DNA from: Hyposmocoma kahamanoa
Taxonomy: Eukaryota; Arthropoda; Insecta; Lepidoptera; Cosmopterigidae
Assembly: GCF_003589595.1 (NCBI RefSeq)
Contig: NW_020653945.1
Location: 24,629,201 to 24,693,200 of the forward strand
DNA: 64,000 bases
Direction: 5' to 3'
Position 1 is the first letter of the stretch. Every line of letters begins with the position of its first letter. A model generated the notes under the pieces. That model did no database searches, was not told the origin of the DNA, and worked only from the letters and a program-made list of their open reading frames with translations. Below are positions 31,741-42,300 of this stretch, in pieces. The translations under genes and the position numbers were made by a program.

Positions 31741-32809
31741 CAGACTAATTTAACGTAAGCTTAGTATGATAGATAACCTAGGCAAATGTACACGGTCGAG
31801 AGCAGGTTAAGTTTGCTACTATAAATTTAAATTCAACGATCCAAAATCCGAAGTATCAAGATAGGTGGACTCTTGACTGTACACATCTGAAACTTAAATT
31901 AAATCATCATACATTAATCAATTCATAGATTTTTCTGACTGGCGATAATATGACGAAAAAGCCGTTAAAACCAAAAACATAGACATATAACAAACGCATA
32001 AAGAAATTCGTAAGGTTGTAATGGTCAGCTCCAGTCGGTTTGAGTGAGCATGAGACTGGTTTGGTGGGTGTGAGTTCTCGTTGACCCGACGATGCGTGTA
32101 AAATTTATAAGCGAGGAGAAGGAAGGGCGCCTTACACACAACGAAAACAAGTTTCAAGTAGAAATAACCAGAATGCTTTATTTTAAATTTACTTTAGTTA
32201 CAATGTTACAGTTTAAATCTAAGGGTACAGTATGGAGAACTAGTATTTTTACTTCCCCGAGTTTACAAAGGGAGAGTACGGATATTTTTACTGCCCTTAT
32301 TAGTTACATACAAAAGATTATCTTTAAGTATACTTAGAGCTAATACACTGCACTAAGAGTTTATGAAAGTACATGAGTGACACATGGACACTTCACTTAT
32401 ACGTCACTGACCTGGAGTTTACCGGATGTACATTTAAGTTCCATACCAGATCCGCTGCGAAGACAGCGTAGTTGCTACAGGAGTAACGTAGTTATACGTA
32501 GATGCCGACCACCCGTGGAGCTCATGACACGTGGTCGGGCACAGCCGAACAAAAGTTACAGCAGCATAGTCTCAGCCATTCAGTTGAAGGCGAGATTCGA
32601 AATTACAAGTACCAAAGGTACAAAATAGAAAGAAAAGAAAACTAAAACCCTGCAACAAAACAGATTGTTACAGTACATTGATATAAATGACGAAGCATCT
32701 AATGAAGGAAAGAATCCAGAGGTCAACTCACCATGCGGTCCGGTGGCACGGGTTTTACATTTGGTACAGGGTTCGGAGACCCATAATTACGGCATCTGGC
32801 TATTCCTAG
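31741..32809. other. Non-coding stretch with two unrecognised plus-strand frames
   Basis: Frames of 81 and 83 codons (32092-32337, 32377-32628) adjoin in different phases. Neither shows a known domain. The base composition is more balanced than its surroundings, so a decayed element is possible, but I cannot name it. Confidence 0.35.
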
Positions 32810-33090
32810 TTTATTTTATTTAAAAAGGCATTGGGGGACCATGCCCCCAATGGGATAAATCACCGTAGTAGATGTAATAAACTGGAACACCTTACTCGCC
32901 GACGTGTCGAACAGAAAAGATGAGCTTCCGCCGAATTCCTCCTAAGAGATGTTACCCGCGAACAACGCCACAGACAATCTATCGAATCATCTATATACAG
33001 CTCCAAAGTCTTATCACCTAAACCCGCTAGAATACATGGCGATTCCAGGTTTACGTAGATTACCTTACAGGAAAAACTTGGCAACCTAAA
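32810..33090 (-). mobile_element. Possible LINE 3' end with stem-loop, minus strand
   Basis: On the minus strand a 74-codon frame (33084-32860) is followed by the hairpin CATTGGGGG/CCCCCAATG (32829-32852, 6-nt loop) and an A-rich tail toward 32810. A 3' stem-loop followed by an A-rich or short-repeat tail is how several non-LTR elements end. The protein shows no motif I can name, so the call rests on layout. Confidence 0.3.
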
Positions 33091-33494
33091 TGGCGGCGTT
33101 CGACATGGAAATATTAAAGAAAAGCTATAATTTACATGAGACTCGACTACAAAAGTAAAATCGAGTTAATTGGTACGCAGCACTAGTTTTCTGTGATACC
33201 AAACAAGAAAAATTAGCCAGGGTTGGTGTTTTCAAAAATATGTCAAACTACAGGGTACCCATTCACGCTATTGATTTTATAGAAAAATCGTTCACCAACA
33301 GGTACTACATATGTGAATGGTTTAAATAATAGATTACACCAACACGTAAGAATTTCAATTAATTTACTAAATATTTTTAAACTATAATGTCAAAGTGACA
33401 TGTTGTACAAGAATGTTGAAATTACCAAGGAGAGAAGATAAATTTTGTTTTTGTTTTGGTATTTAAGAGATCTACCAAAAAAAATGTGTTACAA
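33091..33494. other. Non-coding stretch, nothing recognised
   Basis: AT-rich sequence with no shared repeat. Confidence 0.4.
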
Positions 33495-33625
33495 GGTGTA
33501 CGGACTCGATCTGTAGAGTCGTTGTCCTGGATTGGCACACAGACGCAGGTTCGAGTCCTGTCATATCAAAGGAATTTTTCTTTGTCTACGATCTTCGTAT
33601 TAATAATTATAACAAACTAAGACAT
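33495..33625 (+). mobile_element. SINE family S3 copy
   Basis: Box B GGTTCGAGTCC at about 33550 within a tRNA-like head, then CTTCGTATTAATAATTATAA and CAAACTAAG, matching the S3 body and part of its tail. Confidence 0.65.
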
Positions 33626-33765
33626 TATAATATACATTACAAACAATATTACTCAAATTTAAATTATCTCAAAGATTATCTCAATTATCACACACACTAT
33701 TATTTTCGTTGTATTTTAATATAATTAATTATCTAGTATAACTTAAGTAGCCGTAAATGACCAGG

Positions 33766-34551
33766 GGGTCGATTCAAAACCTTACGATAACTCAGTTGTC
33801 GGCAGATTCGATTTGATATAGTACGATTTCTTTTCATTTTTATTCACAACACCCGAATCGAACGTCAAACTGTCGTATTCGAAACCGGATCGAAATGATG
33901 TCGCTCTCGTACGATTACTCGAACTTCTCGACCGACAAAGACTACAAACGTTATTCAGGACACAGTTATCGAATGAAAGTTACCGAACGTCCTATTGTTT
34001 ACAAACATTGACTTACAATTATATGGACGTCGGGTCCGCGCTAAAAAGTGTCCACACTTGTAAGGCGCTAAAATCGTATACAGAGCGCCAAACTCCGCTT
34101 TAGTCTTCATTTGTTCTACTGACAGCGCGATACTGCGATGACATTACAATTTAAATTTCGAATAGGTTGACTTGGAACATTTTTTTCGTGGTTTTTGTAT
34201 TAGACCCGTCGTCCATTTATTTGTAAGTCAATGTTTACAAAGCAAGAATTAATATGGAAATCTGGATTTTGTTCAATTTTATTGATTTATTTTAATGCAA
34301 GACTAATGCATTCCTATATTTTAGGCCTTTAAAGTCATAAAAATGTATATAAAGAATCTTCATTTTTCTAATAATTTATTTGACCGACTAATTCCGTAAA
34401 TTCTGCTGGATAACAATATCGTATCCGGATCGGAATCAAACGTTTAACTGAATAGCTCGGGAAGCGCCCTTCGATTCGAGAACGATATCTAATCGAACGA
34501 TTCGTTTAAAATATCGATGAGTTCTGAATCGGGGTCCTGGTCACATAAAGC
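33766..34551. mobile_element. Degenerate inverted-repeat element hosting a nested MITE
   Basis: Outer ends read CCAGGGGGTCGATTCAAAAC and, inverted, CCAGGACCCCGATTCAGAAC, with similarity continuing to CGATA on both sides. Both halves are rich in TCGAA-type words. No target duplication is clear. The hAT-like MITE at 34006-34233 sits inside it. No coding capacity. Confidence 0.45.
34006..34233 (+). mobile_element. hAT-like MITE (CATTGACTTACAA family), copy 2
   Basis: 228 bp, almost identical to copy 1 at 8505-8732, with perfect inverted ends and 8-bp direct repeats TTTACAAA (33998-34005, 34234-34241). Confidence 0.9.
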
Positions 34552-34664
34552 CCTAACAAGCCTAAGCCTAATCAAGAAATATATCTTTCAAGTCCATCAG
34601 ACAGTGAAATTAAAATAAATATTCATTTCATGACTGAATCTTTATACTACTGACAATAGAGCTG

Positions 34665-34960
34665 ATGATAATTATTATTATTAATACAAAGATCGAACAC
34701 TCAGAAAAAAATCTTTCGATGCGGTCGGATTCAAACCGACCGTGCCGGACGCTTTACCAGCTAAGCAACGGAACGAACCAGCGGACCTCACGAATTATTC
34801 TGTGCTTGTTGTTGTGTCTTTGTATTTGGTTTTTCAACGACTTTTTAGTCCGGCCGGATCGAAGGATTTTTTTCTGAGTGTTCGATCTTTGTATTAATAA
34901 TTATAACAAACTAGTGGAGTAATTTAACAAAAATAATTGAACATCAATTCAATAAAAATT
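34665..34960. mobile_element. SINE family S3, inverted pair
   Basis: The left arm (about 34671-34725) is the reverse complement of the right arm (about 34849-34905): TTAATACAAAGATCGAACAC against GTGTTCGATCTTTGTATTAA. The right arm continues into the S3 tail (ACTAGTGGAGTAATTTAAC ... AATTGAACATCA), also seen at 19545-19582. The left arm leads, on the minus strand, back into a tRNA-like box B (GGTTTGAATCC). The arrangement could fold into a long hairpin. Confidence 0.7.
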
Positions 34961-35309
34961 TTAAAAAGAGCTGATGATCATTGAACGACTTAATAGATAT
35001 TCATCGAACCTAGCTAAGAACCATCCAGTTTAATCCATCTGGGAACTACTATACCACTGATAGACGTACATTACACAAAGGCTTTAAATAACTCCCTTCT
35101 TTATTATGTAGAGGCTTCAGTAGACGAGGTGAAACACGGCAGCAGTTGGTCAAAGTGGGCTAAGATGGACATAGTAGCAAGCAACCTTTTAGCTCCAATG
35201 AACAGCACTTCAATATTGTAGATAAAACTCGTCCTTGACAAAACTAACGGACTTAATTTACAATTTAAAAAGAAACTATTGATATTACAACCTAGAACAT
35301 AAAAATCTA
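34961..35309. other. Non-coding stretch, nothing recognised
   Basis: No shared repeat visible. The 79-codon minus frame (35104-35343) shows no domain. Confidence 0.35.
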
Positions 35310-35690
35310 AGTTGAATTCGTCCTTACACTGGTTCCATGGCAAAAGAATCGGTGCCTTTTGTGGGACGCTACGTGTCAGAACGTTTGCACCGTCCTATTT
35401 ATGTCACACTCTCAGATTCGCGGGGTCGGATGTGAAGTATGCGGCAAAATTGAAACATGCCAAGTATGCCTTGGAACCTACGTACGATTTTGTGCCAATC
35501 GTAGTGGAGATTGCGGGGACTTGGAGTGCGGAGGCCAAAAAATTCATCAAGTAATTTGGTCGGCGGCGAAGAGATAGAGGCTTGAGTCGCGCTCTGGATC
35601 TTACTTAGTGTAACAAATTTCGTTGGCCATTTAGCGTGGTAATGCCGCCAGCGTTATAGGAACGTTTGAACCAGCTAAGTGTCAGAGCGA
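35310..35690 (+). pseudogene. Non-LTR retrotransposon, extreme C-terminal coding remnant
   Basis: The frame from 35312 includes AAKLKHAKYALEPTYDFVPI and VVEIAGTWSAEAKKFIK, then a stop at 35552, then FGRRRRDRGL and a degraded end resembling Q-x-I-S-x-A-I-Q-R-G-N-A-A-S. This is the conserved terminal block behind reverse transcriptase genes of some non-LTR elements (K-x-x-K-Y-x-x-L ... F-x-P-x-V-E-x-x-G-x-W ... IQRGNA). No transposon boundary is visible on either side. Confidence 0.6.
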
Positions 35691-36865
35691 TCCTTTTTCA
35701 TTGTTATAGTTAGATAAAATGGCTAAGTCTCGCGAATTGCATTATTGATTTTTATACGACGAAGCATGTTGCTGTTTTATATTTGTGTCTACCTGACAAA
35801 GCCTACGTTGCGAATCGACATTTGTAATTTAAAAAAATATGATTTTGTATATAACTCTTTGTTCTTCGTAATTGTAGATAAAGAGACGCATTGAATGCTT
35901 GCTATTTGTTTATAGTGTGGTGCACAGGACATGTTTATGGCATAAGGGGTACCACAACTCACTTTACATTGAAAAGCGAGAATTCTCTCTTTTATATAAG
36001 CTTTTTTCGTTTTTTGTCTGTCTACGTACAGCACTCGGAAATCCCAATACCTAAATTGGCAGAGACAATCCCAGGCTTTCATCCAGGCCCTTTCAGGAAA
36101 CGTATGGCGCAGAGATTCGATCTAAAATGCTTTCAAATTAATCAAAGCCTTTTGTTCAAGTGTTAGAACCGAAATTCCCTTTTCTTGTGTTTATTTCTTA
36201 CAAGAAAATGAAAAAAGTATAGTGGGTTGCAGACGTGTCGGGCGCATGTCTTTTGTTTTTTAGAATGTACTGACATCAAACGATTGTGACTAGACATAAT
36301 ATTATTTAAGCAAAGAAAGAAAATTATTTGTAGAACTTGATTTATATTTTATGATTAATATAATGGAATAATACGGAAACAAAGTAAATGTATTCCAAGT
36401 AAAGATGAAAATTCGGAATGTAATAAGACAATGTCAAAATATTCAGAATAATATTATTTAAGAGCATTCCAAAGATAGCAATCTTGTTTATGTTCTCAAA
36501 AAGAAATCCAATTACCTGTTTTATTTCTTCTAAGAGCAAGACCACGTTTTCATTTAATTTAAATATTATCTTGTCTAGGTTTATCTCAACTCCTGTATTA
36601 TTAATCGAAATCGCCTCGGAAAATCGATATATGAATAATTTCAATATGGCCGCAATTTTGACGATGTATTTTTTAAATGGTACTTACTACCATGGTACAA
36701 CAATTTTACTTATTACAGATTTGATCAAGTTAATGATCGTATATTAGTTGCTTATACAGACTTACCTGTTAGATCCAAAGCTAAATTATTTACATCATAA
36801 CATAGCATTTAAAATTCTGAATCGAAGCCAAATTCCTGTGTCAAAATTGTGACGGTGTGACCTCC
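35691..36865. other. Non-coding stretch, nothing recognised
   Basis: Frames of 87-100 codons on both strands overlap each other and lack domains. AT-rich from 36200 onward. Confidence 0.4.
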
Positions 36866-37611
36866 TTACATCGTCATCCCACCTTTTTATCGCCTTTCTC
36901 CGGTTCCTGGTCACTCGTATTTAAATTTAAATTTTGAATTGTTCCATTGCTCTTTTGCCTCGCGTTCTGATTTTGTTTCGTTCAAACCGTCTCTATCGCG
37001 ATAGCGTACGGAGCTGGTTAAAATTCAATCGCATCTTATTTTGATTCCTTTGCTAATTTTATAATCACTAGTAATCTAAATCTTCTTTTTCTTCCTGTCC
37101 TTATCCCACGCTAGGTGGGGTCGGCACAACATGTATTTTTCTTCCACTCCCCCTATCAGCCGTCATTTTTTTACTCTCACCTTTCTCATCCATGTCATCT
37201 TTCACACAATCCATCCAGTAGTCATCTAAATGCCACTACAGCCTTATCATGTACCTATGAATACGTATCCGTAATTCAGTACATCTCGGCCCTTTTGGGC
37301 CTTACGTCTTTGTCACCTTTTCTTTCCTTAACCGAGTTGAAATAAATTTGTGGACCTGAAGTTTTCTGTTTTACTGCCGTGAACCTGGTCACTAACGTAA
37401 TAGGGATTAGCCCGCAAGCAGCCCAGCAACGGTACACGCGATTTTCACTTTTTATCGCCCCGCGTCGGGTGCCAGGGTACGTGAGTGACAGTGGAACGAC
37501 ACAAAATTAGAGTGTGAGACAAAAGAACTATGGTACAATTCAAAATTTAAATTTAAATACGAGTGGCCAGGAACCGGAGAATGGCGATAAAAAGGTGGGA
37601 TGACGATGTAA
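36866..37611. repeat. Long inverted repeat (arms about 120 bp) enclosing a LINE scrap
   Basis: Left arm 36866-36993 and right arm 37494-37611 are reverse complements with few differences, sharing TTACATCGTCATCCCACCTT, TATCGCC, CTCCGGTTCCTGG and CACTCGTATTTAAATTTAAA. Read outward, both arms encode RNRRxAIKRWDDDV, which recalls the R-P-x-x-R-W-x-D-D end of RTE reverse transcriptases. They may be two inverted copies of an RTE end and not transposon termini. Confidence 0.6.
37082..37230 (-). pseudogene. LINE C-terminus (family RTE-C)
   Basis: The minus-strand translation WMDCVKDDMDEKG is followed by MTADRGSGRKIHVVPTP and an A/G-rich end. It matches the remnant at 13463-13745. The element lies between the arms of the inverted repeat 36866-37611. 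Confidence 0.7.
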
Positions 37612-38353
37612 TGAGCTCATACCATCACAAAATTGTGAGTTACGTCTACTTGTGCCCAAGGGGATGTGTTGGATTCGACATTTCAATAGGATTTGAGTTG
37701 CTTAATTTCAGCTACATTCTGTTTCATACAAAAGTCCGATTTGTGCCACACGACGACGCAAATGAGTTGTCTGCCGACTCACGCGCGTAATTGTGACCGA
37801 ATTTCGGTCGCACTGTGTGACTTGCTTGTGCGGTTGAATAGAGGGGTGAAGGAAACATATTAGGATGGGTAACCTATCACAAACTGGAATTTCTTTTTTC
37901 CGAATTTCATCACTCCGAAAACGGTTCGATTTTTTTTCATTAGTGCGATGACAGTTTTGGTATAAATTTGCAACACAGAAATGTCTTACAGCAGAAGTAT
38001 GGTTTGTCTGAAAACCTATTATTAGAATAATTAGTACACATACGTATTCTTTAGGCAGAAGTTTGTTTGGTCTACTTATGTTTGTTATACTGTCTGTTTT
38101 TCATATAATTTAGATTGCTGAAAATTCGTTATGACAAAATTATTATTCTTCGATAAAATTGTACCGACATACAATTTTACCGTACAGCTCCAAAATTCTG
38201 GATTGCACTTTGCGGGTGCACTGCAAGTCCACTTACGTAATTTTCGTCATAGCAATGTGGTATGTTTTTGCTGTCATCTGAAATGTAATTTAAAAACAAT
38301 GGTCTTGAGTATTCAATGAATAACTTATAACTGAATTGAGGAGAGTACCAGCA
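37612..38353. other. Non-coding stretch, nothing recognised
   Basis: Short frames only, no shared repeat. Confidence 0.4.
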
Positions 38354-38421
38354 CCGTATTTGTTTGCTTCCTAGCTTAGTCGACCAACTCCTGGTCGTGG
38401 TTTAGGTTAGCTCAGTATATG
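38354..38421 (+). repeat. Diverged single unit of the 129-bp tandem repeat (AT-rich half)
   Basis: GTATTTGTTTGCTTCCTAGC then CGACC, TGGTTTAGGTTAGCTCAGTA matches the AT-rich half of the units at 28711-29035. The GC-rich half is absent. Confidence 0.5.
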
Positions 38422-39008
38422 AAACATTTTTTTTTCTGAGGTAAAAAAAACCAATGAAAAAACATGAACAGAAACCGTTTCTTTTCTGGAGTAAGTTTTT
38501 TTTTCTACAAGTATGAAAATAAAATTATGACAATTTGTCAATTGTGTTTTTTGCTATATTTCCTCTTTTGTTGTTAATATTATTCTTCATAGATAAATTG
38601 CTCAAAATAAATGGGCAACACTCATAGTGTTATCAATTTGTGACGAATTCCCCAAATTGCGGGGAATTTCAACTCGATTGGGCATTTTGTGGGATTGACG
38701 CCATGTAGTGAAAATGCGGGGATTCTAACATTTTACCTTTTTTTTACATCTAGGGATATCAAATTTTTTTTCCACATCGCACATATCCCTTATATAGCAA
38801 CATTTACATAGAATTATTAGCAAACCGCTTACATAAAGTTATTCGGTAGAATTTGAATGAAACAAATGAAGACAAAGAAAATTTTGATGAAATTACAAGT
38901 GTGAGTAACACCTGTAACAGTAGTAACACTAGTAACACCACAAACGAACATTAAAATTTTGTTATAATTATCATGATATATTTTTATAAACATGATATAT
39001 ATATATAT
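38422..39008. other. Non-coding stretch with short microsatellites
   Basis: Contains irregular AGTAACACC repeats at about 38901-38942 and a TA run directly before the CCGCTCACG copy. Confidence 0.45.
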
Positions 39009-39539
39009 CCGCTCACGCGATGCGCTACCCCCTCCTACACGGCCCTTAAAGGATAGGATAAACCTACCGTAAAATGGCGGCTATCTGGTTTCGCAAATTA
39101 GAAAAGCATTCAGTTTACAAGTTTTTATAAATAAAAATTATTATTCTGCATTGCTAAATAAATACCCTCCGTACTACCAACAAAAACATCTCAAATAAAA
39201 TGCAAATCCTGCACTTAAAAAACGCTAATGAAATTTTTGGTGTACTTGGATAAATATGATAACATTCCGTTTGAGTGTTTCTAACGTTTACCATGAAATT
39301 ACTCCTTAAAATATAGTTTATAAACATTCATATTCAGGGTAAACTTAAAAAACGCTACTTACGGTATGTTTTCAATAAATAAACACCGAAATCACCAGCC
39401 CAAACAATAACACACACGATTGTCGTGACGTTATTTTGAAATTGTTTATTTTTTTTATATGACAGACCCAGGCATTAAAAACATCACCGGCACCTCTAGG
39501 TGTGGTATGCTTCCAGAGACGCATGAATCGCGTGAGCGG
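39009..39539 (-). mobile_element. CCGCTCACG-family element, copy 5 (internal deletion)
   Basis: 531 bp with ends CCGCTCACGCGATGCGC and GCATGAATCGCGTGAGCGG. About 85 bp present in copies 1-4 (between CATTAAAAAC and ATCACCGGCAC) is missing, and there is a small insertion near the left end. Flanks are ATAT and CTAA, so no duplication is seen. Its right end carries the CCAGAGACGCATGAAT subfamily marker shared with copy 4. Confidence 0.85.
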
Positions 39540-39812
39540 CTAAGAATTAAAATTGTACGAAAGATCCGTTTGGTTTGACCTCAATTTCTGTGGCAATTAG
39601 TCGTTACTGCTAGTTTCTGATTCAAGAGATTCGTCATAGCAAAGGTACAAAGGATAGTGAAATCATCAGTTTAAATTTGTTAGTCATGCTTCATTGGTAT
39701 TCATGTGACCTGGGACATACTGATTTGAAGATTTTTGTTTCTTTTAAATAATTGGAACCATGGCGCTTGTGATTCTTCATATCAGTCTTGGTGAAAAAGT
39801 CATGCTTTGTGC
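39540..39812. other. Spacer between two CCGCTCACG copies
   Basis: 273 bp without recognisable content. Confidence 0.4.
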
Positions 39813-40204
39813 GTGTGTGTTATTGTTTGGGCTGGTGATGTCGTTGTTTATTTATTGAAAACATACCGTAAGTTGCGTTTTTTAAGTTTACCCTGAATAT
39901 AAATGTTTATAAACTATACTTTAAGGAGTAATTTCCTGGTAAACATTAGAACCACTCAAACGGAATATTATCATATTTATCCAAGTACACCAAAAATTTC
40001 ATTAGTGCTTTTTAAGTGCAGGATTTGCGGTGTATTACTGCATTTTATTTGAGATGTTTTTATTGTAGTACGGAGGGTATTTATTTAGCAATGCAGAATA
40101 ATAATTTTTATTTTTAAAAACTTGTATTTAAACTGAATGCTCTTCTAATTTGCGAAACCAAATAGCCGCCATTTTGCGGTAGGATGAGTGCATCGCGTGA
40201 GCGG
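39813..40204 (+). mobile_element. CCGCTCACG-family element, copy 6 (left end missing)
   Basis: Starts inside the element at GTGTGTGTTATTGTTTGGGC and runs to the intact right end GCATCGCGTGAGCGG. The right flank is TTAT (40205-40208), as in copies 2 and 4. It is inverted relative to copy 5. Confidence 0.85.
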
Positions 40205-42184
40205 TTATATTACTAAATTATAATTAGTCTGTATCATGGACCAATAACTTTACAGGCGGCAAATCACGGTACAAGACAACATAGTCGAGTATTTAGTACC
40301 TATTGGCATACCAGATATTGCGACGAGTACCAAATAGCTATTTTTATGATAGCTAATTTCTTTTACATTGACAAGCTACAACTTATCAAAACTTTCTAAT
40401 TTCTAGTGATAATAAGGAGTTATTTTTTCATTTGTAGCATGACATACTTTCTTACATAGGCCAGGTTCAAGTTCTTGCACAGAAGTTACTTAAGTTCCAA
40501 ATTAAAACATTCGCTTAAAAAGTCATCTAAAGAACAATTTTGCTGCAAGTCAGCCACATACTACTTAAATACTTACTATTAAGAATTTCTTAAAATTGAT
40601 ATCAATTATTTTTCTGTTTAAAAAATTTTGAAATATGTTTTTACGATCCACCATGGCTGTATGTGTGTTTACTTTTTACTACATTTTGGGTCGAGTTCTA
40701 TTATCTATGGGAAAATTAAAAAAAAAAGACAAAAACTCACCGTTTTCCAAATACATGATTGTTGTGTTGTGAACATATTTTTGTTGTATTTATTTCCTCG
40801 TAAATGGGATGAAAAACATTGTATGTATCACGGACAGTAAAAAATACAAAACTCGAGTTACTAAAGCCCTCAGCCTTTGGCTTCGGGCTTCTAACAGACG
40901 TTCGTTAGTAATTTCTTATTTACCGTCCTTAATATACAATGTACTATTACGACTTTCTTGTGATAAAAGTTCTTCTGACATATGATAACATGTGGCTTTA
41001 ATAATAAATGGTATAATATCTTGATCGAGGTTTACTTATAATGTTTTACGGCATTTGATTTCTATTTCTTGATTTATTGTTGGACATAAAAATTCGTAGC
41101 TCATGCTTGATTGCATCGTTTTCCCTTCTATTATCATCAACCACCATACATAACGGTTTTAAACTAATGGAATATCTTTGCACATATCAAGGTCGTTTAC
41201 CTCAGAAAGGCAATCTTGGAACGAATCCGGAAAAACAAATAAACTTGAAAAACGTGTTAAACAAAAAAGCAACATGTAACAAATGCGCACAAAAAGTCTA
41301 AATTCCCACTTGATGCGAGACGTAAAACGTCCATTTCTCTTTAGCCGCCGCCAAATTATACCGTTGCCCGCATACATTACCGGCGAAAGTGAATAAAAAA
41401 CCACTCCATAGAGGTGTGATCGAATTTTTCGATAATATTAGCGGAAAAGTGTCTTTGAATTATGAAGTTATAGGTTACGGAAACAGATCATGTGATAAAA
41501 CGCAAGTCTATTGCTAAACAAAGGCGTTGTTAAATCTTTTTGAGGACACGGATGGAGTTTTCACATGTACCACTTTTGGCTTGATCTCTTTTTATCTTAT
41601 ATATGGCAAGCATAGCCTCCTAAGATAGCCATAAATCTTTTCGTTGTATGAGCTTAAAACTACCAGGACAAGATTCACTTTAACAATCTTTATATAGTTT
41701 GGTTATTTAAAATATCAGTTATTTTTATTTGTTACTTTTGTAAACTAACCTATAGTTTAGATATTAATTTACAAAACCTTTATACTTTAATATTAAGTTT
41801 CATTATTAATGTCAAGCAAAACAATTGTAACTAGGATACTACCATGTGTGATTGTTTTTGTAATAGCCTTTCAAGAAATGTAATGAGCAAAAATAATACT
41901 TTCCGTTTCTCATTATGTGTTTATCTTTGGGTATATTTAGCGTTTCTTTCAAAGATCCTAAAAAACATTCCACCTTTCATAGTCAACTGCAGTGCTATAG
42001 ATTTATCTGCCAAATAAATTTCAAAGTTTTCTCATTCACCTGCTTCTAAAGGTCTCAGGTCGTCAGTCATCACCAACCAAATTTGATTAATTGTTACCAT
42101 ATTTTTAACGTTAATATCAAAATATTTAGAGAAGCATAAGAACAGATAGAACTAAGCTTATATGTATAACTCAAACAGATTGAG
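40205..42184. other. Non-coding stretch, nothing recognised
   Basis: Short overlapping frames on both strands without domains (for example 41077-41301 plus against 41159-41404 minus). A short GCCCTCAGCCTTTGGCTTC hairpin-like segment at 40867-40890 is the only structure noted. Confidence 0.4.
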
Positions 42185-42300
42185 AATGTCCTTAAAAGGT
42201 CAACTCAGGGCTACTAACAATAAACGTGCGTGTCTGAAAAGATTGATGCTTGTAGAGGATACGAAAGATGTACATATATCAGAAGCGAAGCGGAAGGATG
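42185..42300 (+). pseudogene. RTE-B LINE C-terminal remnant
   Basis: The translation LKGQLRATNNKRACLKRLML then VEDTKDV aligns with LKTGQIKSTINQRACMKAL and RVNEAKV at 2330-2445. Downstream similarity is lost. Confidence 0.55.

Noticed and set aside
32092..32628. Two adjoining plus-strand frames as exons of a gene
   Set aside because: They are in different phases, carry no domain and have no matching splice sites between them.
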